Shown here piece by piece: positions 54,198 to 64,000 of a stretch of DNA of 64,000 nucleotides (its first letter is position 1; every line of letters begins with the position of its first letter). A program made the translations under genes and the position numbers. Origin of the DNA: Mus musculus (Eukaryota > Chordata > Mammalia > Rodentia > Muridae); NCBI RefSeq assembly GCF_000001635.26, contig NC_000067.6, positions 24,760,011 to 24,824,010 on the forward strand. The letters run 5' to 3'. The notes under the pieces were generated by a model that saw only the letters and a program-made list of their open reading frames with translations, searched no databases and was not told where the DNA came from.

Positions 54198-55829
54198 CAA
54201 AAACCAAATCCATGTGCTAATTAATCTGAGGGGGACACATGAAATGAAAACAGAAAGTTAGATGAAAGAAAAGAACTGAAATAGTCATGGAGTCAGAGAG
54301 AACAAAACCAAAGGTAATTAGTGACCCATGAGTGAGTACAATTATCAAACCCAAGTGCCTTGCTTCTGAAGGAGTAGAAAGGAATGTTAATTTACTCAAG
54401 GAATTAAGCATATCTTAAGAAGAATAGAATAAGAAATCTTAACTAGAAACAGAAAGGAAATGTTAATATAAATATATATCATATTTATCATAATAAAGAG
54501 CTGACAATGGGCTTGGGATTCTCTTTAATGACACAGAAATACACTTCCAGTCTGCAATACAAAAGTTCTCAGCTCAGTAAATGCAAAAGTATATGTTACT
54601 TGAGTTGCAATTTGTATATAATACATATTTTTAAAAATGCCAGCCTACAATTTGACTCTTACTTCTTTGTAAAATTTACAATTATGCAAACAGCAAGTAC
54701 ATATAATTCTATATAATTACAGTATGTAAAACACTTTCAGAGAAATTTTTGGTACAGAACACATAAAACAAACACATTTATTACTTTTGATTTAAAAATA
54801 TGGGACTATGGTTGTATAATAAAAATATCAGGTTCCAATTTTAAGTTATTCTGTTGTCTGGAAACAAGTAAAACTGTCCAATTTAATGAGATGTTTGACA
54901 CCCAAGTTTTAATATTCTTCTAGCCTCAAAGAACTACATTTCTACAATACCAAAGTATTATGATCGATTCTGAACAAGAAAGAACATGAGGATTAAAAGC
55001 TGACTAGTCTCCATCCCCAGGTTTCCCTGCCTGATGAGCAGCGGCACTTAGAGACTGATAAATTTAAGAAAACTACGTTTTTCTATCTCTTTTCATCATA
55101 GGGATGCTGTGCACTTTTCACAGTCGTTAGACATTCTTTTGGTAAGGGATTTATTTCCTATCATGTCATTAGCATATATACAAACTTCCACTGTCTTTAA
55201 ATAATTGCATTCCCTCTCTGGTTGTTTGTTGGGTTTTGTACGAGGGACTTAGGATGCATTTCATTGCAGTCTAATTACTTGGCTGCAAATTAAAGAATGG
55301 ATTTGGTTGTCTCGCTTGGACTTTCTATCCTTTGTCTATCAAGAAAGAATTTGTTAGTTTTCCTCTTTGCACATAGAATCTGGCTGTTCGCAGCAGGGGT
55401 AATTTTTTTTTGTGTGTGTGTGTGTGTGTGTTCTGTTTTCTAGGAAAAGGCAAGTGTGGGTTCAGTTTAATGCATCGTATTGTTCTGGTTGCTAAACTAA
55501 GGTGCATCCAAGTACTGCTCCTTGATAAAATTAGTAGGAAGAAGTCAAACCTACACCATGATACTAGAGGAGAACCTTCCAGTGGCCATCTCCATGACCT
55601 TCCTAAATAGAGATTTGGTTTGAGGTGGTTGTTTTCCTTGCAAGATGAGACAAATGTTGCTACCACCTGATTGGACTGAAGAGTCAGCACAGAAACAGGT
55701 TTCAGTAGACTTGGGTTTTCAAAAGGCCAACCTTCTTTAGGCAGTACTTTCAAAATCTGTTTGGTTCTTGCTTTAATTCTGTTTTACTCACATTTGGGTG
55801 TGTGTGTGTGTGTGTGTGTACATGCTTAG
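54198..55829. other. Unique DNA with two TG tracts
   Basis: (TG)n tracts at 55410-55431 and 55798-55820. The rest is A/T-rich and unassigned, including a 142-codon minus-strand frame at 55325-55753 that spans the TG repeat and has no family. Confidence 0.45.
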
Positions 55830-56243
55830 AGGATATGCTGAGGTCTGAGTAGTTCAACAATAGTTATCTCATACTGATAAGTCTGAGAATCTACTAGTTG
55901 TTCAATCCACAAGGCTGGATGTCTGAACAGCTCCAGTCTGGCGTTGGAGAGCTGCTGGTATTCAGTCTAGATTGGGATCCTAAAGAAGTTTGGAGTAATA
56001 TCAGTGAAGGAATGCCTAAGCATCCTCTCAGGACTGATGACCTTTCCAGGGAGCCTGAGGCCAAGCAGGCAAAAAGCAATATTTCCTTCTTTTGTGTCCT
56101 CTTATTTGGAAATTACAGTTCATATTTAGGCTAGTTGCTTTAAGTAATCTGATTAAAGAAATGCCCTCTTAGGAGCACCCAGTAGCTTGGGTGTTAGTTG
56201 ATTCCCAATGTAGTCCAGTTGACAACCACTATTAGCTATCACA
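55830..56243. mobile_element. LTR-like interspersed repeat
   Basis: Recurrent mouse sequence ('AGTGAAGGAATGCCTAAGCA', 'GAGGCCAAGCAGGCAAAAAG', 'TCCAGTTGACAACCACTATT', then TATCACA). Its right end resembles the family at 12256/16411/52494. Orientation and family name are uncertain. Confidence 0.45.
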
Positions 56244-57236
56244 ATTTGTATTCATAAGAAAAAAAAAAGCAATTTCATACTAATTTAGTGACACTTACGG
56301 CACCTGAATCATTTGCTTAACTTTGCTAAACTGTAATTTCCTGATCTAAAATGGACACAATTCCACTATTGAATTATTTGGGAGAATGGGTTAAAATAAT
56401 TAGAGGAGTTTAGCAAGGGCCTGACGTGATGCAAGCTCCATAAATAATGGAATTCTCAGGACCCTCTGTGTTCTAATCACACCTGTGAACTTTCGATAGG
56501 ACCCTGCATCATTTGTGCTGTTTCTCAGTGGGATTGCAACTGTCCTGGCAGAGGAGTCTATATTTTGAACTTTTGACACAAGACTGTTGAAACCGTGGAT
56601 CCCATAGAATCAAAAAACTTCCCAGGAATCAGATGCTGGGAGGAGGAAAAGGCTGAGGTCTGCATCGCAGCCACGGGAGTAACTTGCATAACAGATCCTG
56701 ACAGTGATGGATGGGACCTCTCCTTCACCAGGAAGATGTGTTCCTTCCTCTGTATAAACTTAAGCTTAAGTTAGTGCAACACAGATGGACTGGGCACAGG
56801 GGTGGGCAATGAACCTAAACATGGTCACATTGAATGACTGTCCTTTCTCTTCTTTTCACTCTCATTTGTCTCTTTAATTGGCATATTGGGGATGGGTAGC
56901 TAACCTTACCTTGTTAAGGCCCAGTATTTGCCCCTAAGTGTCTGCTCACATTTTTTTCATCATTCATCCTGCTGCTCTGTTTTATGGAAAGAACTTAATA
57001 ATTCTTCAAAAAAAAAAAAAAAAAAAAGAAAAACCACCCTATTTTATATGTCATAAGTATAGGACACAATAAAAGTAATTTCACAAAAACAAATAAATTT
57101 AAAAACAAGTTCAAGCATCAAGGATGGTGATTTCTCAGGGGTCGTAAGTTGGCTGGGCAGGTAAAAGTATTTTATTTTGTGTTTTTTGCTGTCCTCAAAG
57201 AGCCTACTTCGCCTGTATCTATTCTCCACATCAGGA
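56244..57236. other. Unique DNA
   Basis: An A-run at 57008-57027 is the only notable feature. Nothing else recognised. Confidence 0.45.
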
Positions 57237-57360
57237 ATGGCCTATAATTCTGGCTCCAGGGGATTCCACATCGTCTGTGGGCCTCCTGACCTCTTGCACA
57301 CACATGACATCCATTCGCATAGGCACAGCCTGTACACATGATAAAGATAAACCTTGGGGA
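57237..57360 (+). mobile_element. B3-type SINE, 3' part
   Basis: 'TCTGGCTCCAGGGGATTCCA', 'GTGGGCCTCCTGACCTCTTG' and 'CCTGTACACATGATAAAGAT' match the tail half of B3-type SINEs. Confidence 0.55.
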
Positions 57361-57740
57361 AAAAAATAAAATCTCAATGTTTCATCTTACAAACAAACAA
57401 AACATCAGAATGTGGCATGGCCTTTCTGATGCTGGCAATACAGAGAAAATCAAAATGCTAATCTCCATGATTTTTGTTTTGGTGTTTTGGGGGTGGGGTG
57501 ATATGGGTTGGGGGTCATTTTGTTTTGCCCTTTTCCCTTACAAGTCTCCTCTGTAGCCTTCTGCTTTGGAATGACTCAGGCCACCTTTGAGATACGGGTG
57601 TGGACTGAAAGGAACTTTATGTTGTATGTCTTGAATCCTCTGACTCATTACCTGTAGGTAAAGGTGTATTTCTTTTTCTTCTCAGATTGAAGCTGTTTTA
57701 TACTCTAAGAAGTGACTGTCAGATAAAAAACAAACAGAAA

Positions 57741-57821
57741 AACCAACCAACCAACCAACCAACCAACCAACCAACCAACCAACTAACCAACCAAACCAAC
57801 CAACCAACCAACCAACCAACC
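57741..57821. repeat. (ACCA)n microsatellite
   Basis: About twenty AACC tetranucleotides with one or two breaks. Confidence 0.95.
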
Positions 57822-57825
57822 CAGG

Positions 57826-58012
57826 CTAAAAGATGGCTCAGTGGTTTGGGGATGTTGAGATTTTGCTCCTGGTACCTATGTCAGAAGTCACACAAATGTT
57901 CTTAACTCTAGCTCTAGTGAATCCAGCATCCTCATCTGGTGTCCTGGGGCAGTCATATACATGTATGCATACATGCATGCACACATATTCACATAAATAA
58001 AGATACCAAGAT
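57826..58012 (+). mobile_element. B3-type SINE
   Basis: 'CTAAAAGATGGCTCAGTGGT' head, 'AGCATCCTCATCTGGTGTCC' and a CA-rich tail ('CATACATGCATGCACACATA') ending in AAATAAAGA. Confidence 0.7.
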
Positions 58013-60578
58013 AACCCTTTTTAAAAAGCATGACAAGACTAAAGAACAAAATTAACAATAGGACTCATGATAGCACCAAAAAGAATTTGGAGAAACAGGG
58101 CCAAGGACTTTTATTTTAGCTATGCAGTGAAAGAAAGATTATTCTGTCTTCCTAGTAACAGGCCAGATGGCTTTAATTATGAATTTTGAATCACCTTCTA
58201 GACCAGTCCAACCTTTGATTTACGAGCTAAATTGTACAAAAATAAATTTGACCATATCAAATATGACTTAATGAGATTTCTTCATATAAAAAGATATTAT
58301 TGGCTATTATTAGTCTCATTCTTCTCAGCGTTTAAGCACTATTTTCAAATGTGATCAGTACATCCAATTTTTTTTGTTTATGAAAAATTTGCCCTAATTT
58401 CTTTTTTTATAGCCTTTTCATTTATAATTCACAGAGCAACTACCACGTTTTCTCAGTCCTCTTTAAAGTCATATGTACAACATCTCTCATCTAAAAGCTG
58501 TAGTGCAATAATTGCAGTCAAACTGACATCTGTTATTCATGGACAAACACCTCAAACCAGTCCCGTCCCTGCAAAGATGGCTGCTCTCCTGCCCACACAG
58601 GCGATGCAGTTGCCTTTCTCCCTGCATCTGGGCTTCTTTTCATGGTCTGCTGTGTTTTGCTTGTATCCCTTGCTGCTTTTTGTCCCAGACTTTTCTTTCT
58701 TAAGATAAAGTTCCTGAATTTCTCCTATCAGCAGGGAGACAGGCTGCACTCAGAACGCTCAGAGCAGACTGCTGGGAGCCCTAGGCTTTTTAATTTAAAG
58801 GTTGACTAGGTTACCCCGCAGCACTGAGGTGAGCTGCTTGTCTGTTTCATGGGTTTTGTTTCTTTTCATTGGTTTATTAAAACACAAGAAACAAACAAAC
58901 AAAAAAAGTAGATAGACCTTGGAGTTTCTGGAAAGAATGAGAAAATTACAGCACTCCCAAACCTAGGTCATTGAGCAGAAGAAAAAAGCCACGTTGAGTA
59001 GACTAGACCCTGGGACCTGGGAGTTGTGTATCCCTTTTCTGTGCTTGATCTGGTGAGATTCTCTTTGCTGTGCTCTTATGGTTGTGCAGATATTTGCAGG
59101 TTGCCTGTGGTCCTCAGTGAGGGTGTGAGTACCTGAGTGACTGATGCCCACTTCTCTGCCTCTCCAGAGCTCAGCCTAGAGTCTCCTTCTGCCAAGATTC
59201 ATTTGTCAGTAGCAAGGGGACAGAGACACAGCTATGAGGAGTCACATGGCAGCCTGAAGCCTTTCTCCAAATGTTGAGGGACTCGATCAGGCCAAACCAG
59301 GACTCCTGACTTTGTTGGGGAAACAGGCATAGCCTGTGTGACAAAGGCTGGATTGGAGATAACACAGGCTTAAGTTTAAAGGTCAAGGGAAAGTGTCATT
59401 GAACAAAGGAAATAAGACACACTAGAGAGCCAGAGTATGGGCTTCTCCAACAGACAATCATAGAAAGCTAGTGTGTGGTATGGGCCCCTCAAAGGAGAAT
59501 CACAATTAAAAATATATTTATATATATTTTTATATAAATATATATATACCATTATGATGGCTCTTGAGTTACTTCTCAAAAAGATGGGTAAGGTGGGTTT
59601 CTTTGCTTGTTTTGTCAGTTTGTTGTTGTTGCTGCTGCTGTTGTTGAAGTGAATTGTTATCCTCCCTCTCCTTGCTCTGTAGCCTTTCACTCTTGACTTG
59701 AGTATTTCTCTCTCTGATAAATATAGCTGAACTGTCTGCAAAGGTAGAAGAGTTACAGAGTTAAAGAGAGGGGATAAAAACATTCCTTTTAGTCATATTA
59801 TAAAAGCAAACTTCAAACCAGTAAATGGTCACAGTAGGTTTTGTTGTTTTTGTTTTTTGTTTTTGAACCAACTTTCAAATTAGACATTCCCTGCATTGAT
59901 TTCCAGTCAATTGACCTGGAACTATGCAGGATAGGTCACACAATGAAATAAACTGTGTGGGGGCTTTAAGAAACCCTTAACTGCTAATTTCATGAGAATC
60001 TTTCTTGTTAATCCTCAGTGAAACCTGACAATTCAACTCTAATTAAACTTAGTGAAAGCAATTTTGGAAAATACACGGTGGTAACCACAAAATAACTTTC
60101 GTCGACTTGTGCCATGTGTTTGGTTTCTGAAGCATGTTACTTTCCATGGCCTGCGACAATCCAGTCACAGCTATGGTTCAGGTCTTTGTCTAGAACACTA
60201 AGTCCTTCAACCATTGAATGAAGGTTAAAACAGCTTTGGAAATAGCAGGCCCAGACGTTCACCTGGTCCATACCAGAATGGTGTAGAAGCTCTCTGGACT
60301 GGCTAGACACATTCCAGTTGGAATTGAACCTGAGCCATATGCTTATTAAGTATTTTAATTATCAGCACTGCATCATTAGCATCCAATTTTGTATGACGCC
60401 AAGAGGTTCTTGTGCTATCCTTAAAATCTATTCCAGACCCAGTTAGGCATATGGATCTCAAGACAACAGCCCCAGTCCAGAGCTGGAGAAAGTTACAGAT
60501 TGGTTTGTTTTTAACCCATTTTCTGTAAACACTAATTTTATGACGCAAGTGATGATCACTCAGGCAATGGATATTTAT

Positions 60579-60655
60579 ACACACACACACATATATATTA
60601 TATATATATTATACATAATATATATTATACATATTATATATATATTATATATTTT
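60579..60655. repeat. (CA)n/(TA)n tract
   Basis: A short CA run passes into about 60 bases of TATA-type sequence. Confidence 0.93.
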
Positions 60656-61315
60656 ATATCTATTAGAGGTGGATTCCATCTATTCTTTTAATCATTAGTT
60701 AATGAGATTCTGGCTATATTCCTGGCTTTGAACACAGGTAACTTACCTTGATTTTGAGCATCCTTAAGACTCAATTTATGTAGCAGAGTCTCTCTCTTAG
60801 TGTCACAGCTTGCAGCTTGCCCAGGATCCCTTATGTAGTTTGCTTTACTCTAGTCCCTCGCTTCTTAGAGTGGCGTACAGACCAGCAGTATAGGAATTAA
60901 CCGAAACCTTGTTTGAAATGCAGACTTCATTCCCCCTAAGCAGAATCCACATTTTCACAAGTTTCCAAGGTAATTTGCATGCATTTAAAGTTTGAGAAGC
61001 AACTCTTCAGTAGAGATTGCTTTGATTTCCTCAGCCAGGTTGTGGTTGCCCCCAAGTCACAGAGGGAAGTTAGTGGCACACTTCGTGCAGAATGTCAGGC
61101 TCTGTGACTCTGAGTGCACCTCTCTCCAAGTGAATCTATTTGTCGAATTGACTGGGGTGTTCCTGATGATTTTGCATCTCCGGTGAAGATTTGCTCTTGG
61201 AATTCATTTTGAAACAATGTGTATAGCCGGCTGGATGTTAACTTGGTATCCTTGAGACACTATCCCTGTAAGACCAGGAATAACTAAAATGATGTACAAT
61301 GTCTCATCTACTTGT

Positions 61316-61545
61316 AAGTCCTGGAAATGTTCACTTCTCCTAGTAATTCCCCAAGAGTTTTCTCCTATTCTCCATTCTATCATCACTCCTTTCATTTAAA
61401 AAATTTAATCCTATTTTAAAAGTCCCATTGGGTTAATAAATATCAAGAAATTACAAATCGGAGAATCATGTAAGAAATTCACTTGTACCCATAGCTCCTG
61501 TCTGTTTTCTGTCTTAACTCTCTAATCCTGTATGGGATTAATTAC
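61316..61545 (+). repeat. ~225-bp dispersed duplicate, copy A
   Basis: Aligns with 62760-62985. Shared blocks include AATTCCCCAAGAGTT, TTAATAAATAT, AATCATGTAAGAAATTCACT and GTCTGTTTTCTGTCTTAACT. Roughly three quarters of positions match by eye. Family not recognised. Confidence 0.85.
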
Positions 61546-62759
61546 TCTCTTTGTTTCTAACGTTGATGTAAGGAAGGGTTAAGATTGTCAAACAAAATAC
61601 AAGATACAAGATTAATTAATTAAATGAATTAATACAAATAATTAAATTTGTATTAAGTATAAGGTAAAGAGCAAATACCTTAGCATTGATGTATGAAGGT
61701 TGCATAAGAATTTTATATGCATAAAATATATTAAATCTCCACAGGACATACTTATTCTGAAAATATTATTGCTTATCTGAAGTTTAAATTTACTGGGTGT
61801 CATATGTTCATTTGCTATTTGCTTAAATGATGCAAATGAATGAGAAGTCAGAAGACCGTAGTTGAGTTTTAGTGGTTTTTGAGATTGCTAAGGCTCCAAT
61901 CAGGTCTCTCACCTATGCCAGGCAACTGCTCTACTACTGAATTATATTCCTGGGTTTTATATTTGTATTTTGACATAACACACAAAGATAATTCCTGAGA
62001 CCCCCTAACATTACTTTCTCAGGGTGAGGTCAGCCTAATTTATTCCTATCAAATTAATGAAGAAAGCAAAACGAAGAGCCATTGATTTTTGCTTTAAAAG
62101 AACACCCCTCTTAAAATGAATATGCCCTTGATATAGCACATCAAACACCAGCTTGGGTCTCAAATCAGTTGCTGTGATGTAAGAGAACTAGATATGCTAC
62201 CAGGCAATTAGCTGTTGACAGCTGTTATCCTCAATAGCAGTTGCAACAGGGATGTCCTTTGAGATGTTAAATTCTGGGGGCTTTGACTGTACAGCTGCCT
62301 AGAGACGGATACTCTAGCACATTACATTACTCTAGTCAAATGTAGCAGATATACTTGTGGCTCTTCAGACATGAGAAATAGAAAAATACTTGTTAATTCT
62401 GCCTCAGAACTCGACCAAATTAAGTTTGACAAGCATGCCAAAAATACATAATTTTTTCAGGTAACTAGTTGCTTCAGCAGCTAAGACGATATGAAAAGCA
62501 ATAAATTGAATGCTAATTAAGTCCTTGGGTGAATCATTCTGTGAATTTAGACTAGCTCAGGCTCGGGACTGCTCCTGGGTAACTGTAAAGTGAATTGTAG
62601 CACAGTAGTATCTTACATTGGAAGGTTTTTAAAAATAAATATGTGTAAAATTAAATGCTGCAAGTAAATTGTTAGAGAGAATGATTTATTTCACTCTTCT
62701 AAAGTTTGCAGCATCTAACAATGGGGAAATGTTGTCTGTAGAGGTTGGTAGAGGTGAAT

Positions 62760-62985
62760 ATTGGACAGAGAAACGTGCACTTCTGCCTGCAATTCCCCAA
62801 GAGTTCTTTCCTGTTCTCTATTTCTTCACTTCTTCGGTTGGAAAAAAATTTACTCCATTTTAAAAATCCCTTTGGTTTAATAAATATAAAAAATACAAAA
62901 AATACATAAATCATGTAAGAAATTCACTCGTAGTCACAACCCTTGTCTGTTTTCTGTCTTAACTCCCTATTCTTCTGTGGGATTA
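62760..62985 (+). repeat. ~225-bp dispersed duplicate, copy B
   Basis: Same orientation as copy A and 1.44 kb downstream. Similarity ends just after 'GGGATTA' in both. Confidence 0.85.
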
Positions 62986-63084
62986 CTTTGAAAAGACCCT
63001 GGATATGGTGATATTTTGCCTCTAATCTCAGAATGTATCTTAAAAGACAAAGGCTGCCATTGGTTAGTATTATAAAATTGGCAG

Positions 63085-63895
63085 TCGTGCAGAAAGCAAA
63101 CTGCACATTCAATGCAATTCCATCAAAATTCCAATCACATTCTCCCCCAGATAAACAATCTCTTCATAGAAATGCAGCGTCCTCTGAGATCGCCAAAGTA
63201 ATCCTAACAGAAAGAGCAATATGTACGCATTAACTATAGCACAGAGCTGTGACACTAAAAACTGTAAGGTACTGGCACAGGCACAAAATAAACATAGAGA
63301 CCAATGGGATAGATTAATTTAGAAATAAACCCACCAAGTTATAGCCACCTAATTCTTGACAAAAGTGTCAAATGTGTATTTGGAAGAAAAGGTCATGATC
63401 AAAAAGTGCTGGAAAAATAGATATTCACTTGTAAAAGAAACTAGATCAATATCTCTTACCCTGCTCAAAAATCAATTCCAAATGGACTGAAGACCTTATT
63501 GTAAGACACCAAACCGTGGAATTCCTAGATGAAAACATAGGCAAAACACACCCATATGTGTATGTGTATATATACATTAGCTTACTGAATATGTATTATA
63601 CATACATACATATATATATACATATACATATGTACACTATATATATGTATATACACACATATATATATACAAACACTTATATGTGTATTATATATACACA
63701 CAAACATTATATATATATAAGCTTACTAGAAAAGATTGTAAAAGGACAGGAAATTATCCCCAAAACTAACAAGTGTATTAGTATTTCAATACAAAATTCA
63801 CAATCACTGAAATGAAGTAGTAGCTTACAGAGTAAGGAAGAATAGTTGCCAGAGATACAACAAACAAGGTGCTAATATCTACAATATACCAAAAG
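63085..63895 (+). mobile_element. Ancient L1 ORF2 fragment around an A/T repeat
   Basis: 'TTCAATGCAATTCCATCAAA', 'AGAGACCAATGGGATAGATT', 'TTCCAAATGGACTGAAGACC' and, after the simple repeat, 'AAAGATTGTAAAAGGACAGG' and 'GGTGCTAATATCTACAATAT' follow the order of L1 ORF2. Strongly decayed; an old, non-mouse-specific L1 subfamily is likely. Confidence 0.7.
63548..63720. repeat. (TA)/(CA)/(ATAC) low-complexity tract
   Basis: About 170 bases of alternating TATATA, CATATA and CACATA sequence inside the ancient L1. Confidence 0.93.
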
Positions 63896-63911
63896 CAGAA
63901 AAGTTAAATAC

Positions 63912-64000
63912 TCAGGGTTACAGAGATGGCTCTAACAGCACTGGCTGTTCTTACAGAGGGGCCAGATTTGATTCTCAGGGCCTACAAGTGTCTACAACCA
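63912..64000 (+). mobile_element. B2 SINE, cut by window end
   Basis: CAGGGTTACAGAGATGGCTC, then 'GCACTGGCTGTTCTTACAGA' and 'AAGTGTCTACAACCA' follow the first half of B2. The remainder lies beyond the window. Confidence 0.8.

Larger units (their letters stand above)
58013..63084. other. Repeat-poor 5-kb block
   Basis: Mostly unique DNA. It contains A/T tracts (59502-59550, 60579-60655), a GTT/GCT run (59620-59645) and the duplicated segment listed below. No credible coding frame. The part at 62090-62660 is compact and repeat-free with TAATTA and CAGCTG motifs. Confidence 0.5.

Noticed and set aside
55325..55753. 142-codon minus-strand open frame
   Set aside because: It spans a TG/CA tract and has no recognisable domain.

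Overview
The window looks like mouse (Mus musculus or a close relative) nuclear DNA. The evidence is the density of rodent-specific elements: B1, B2, B3 and B4/ID SINEs, murine L1 with an F-type 5' monomer, ORR1 and MT-type MaLR LTRs, an RLTR10-type LTR and an IAP-related provirus. There is no operon structure, no tRNA or rRNA gene that I can support, and no CRISPR array.

The only host gene is at the left edge. Two coding exons on the + strand (2182-2273 and 2613-2726) encode the last 68 residues of a multi-pass membrane protein that I recognise as LMBRD1, the lysosomal cobalamin escort protein. Positions 1-2181 are intron, and the 3' UTR runs to about 3025. The remaining ~60 kb is a gene-free, transposon-filled interval. 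From memory of the mouse map this fits the desert between Lmbrd1 and Adgrb3 on chromosome 1 (inference, not read from the sequence).

Layout. 3-8 kb: a MaLR LTR split by a B2, a B1, a GC/GA-rich LTR-like block, and an ORR1 LTR split by another B2. 8.8-10.9 kb: an old minus-strand L1 broken by an MT LTR and by a class II-like LTR carrying a polypurine tract. 12-24 kb: degenerate LTR-like repeats, L1 3' ends, microsatellites and about 4 kb of mostly unique DNA. 24.9-25.4 kb: an RLTR10-type LTR with eight 24-bp CCAAT-box repeats, sitting inside an older LTR. 26-41 kb: SINEs, ancient L1 and L2 pieces and several minus-strand MT/MaLR LTRs. 41.7-52.3 kb: a full-length L1 with a perfect 15-bp target duplication, whose ORF2 is split by a 4.4-kb IAP-related provirus in the opposite orientation. 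The provirus has two LTRs, a gag fragment, integrase and a broken env, and lacks protease and reverse transcriptase. 52-58 kb: more LTR-like repeats, one with a large GA/GACA expansion and a B2, then B3 SINEs. 58-64 kb: mostly non-repetitive DNA with an unexplained ~225-bp duplicated segment, ending in ancient L1 and a B2 cut by the window edge.

I found no convincing new host gene or gene system. The points most worth a second look are the RLTR10 CCAAT array, the structure of the deleted env-bearing provirus and its unequal LTRs, the poly-G segment at the 3' end of the full-length L1, an LTR that may have been inserted by L1 machinery, and two pairs of unexplained dispersed duplicates. Repeat-family names come from recognition of consensus sequences from memory, so subfamily assignments are approximate.
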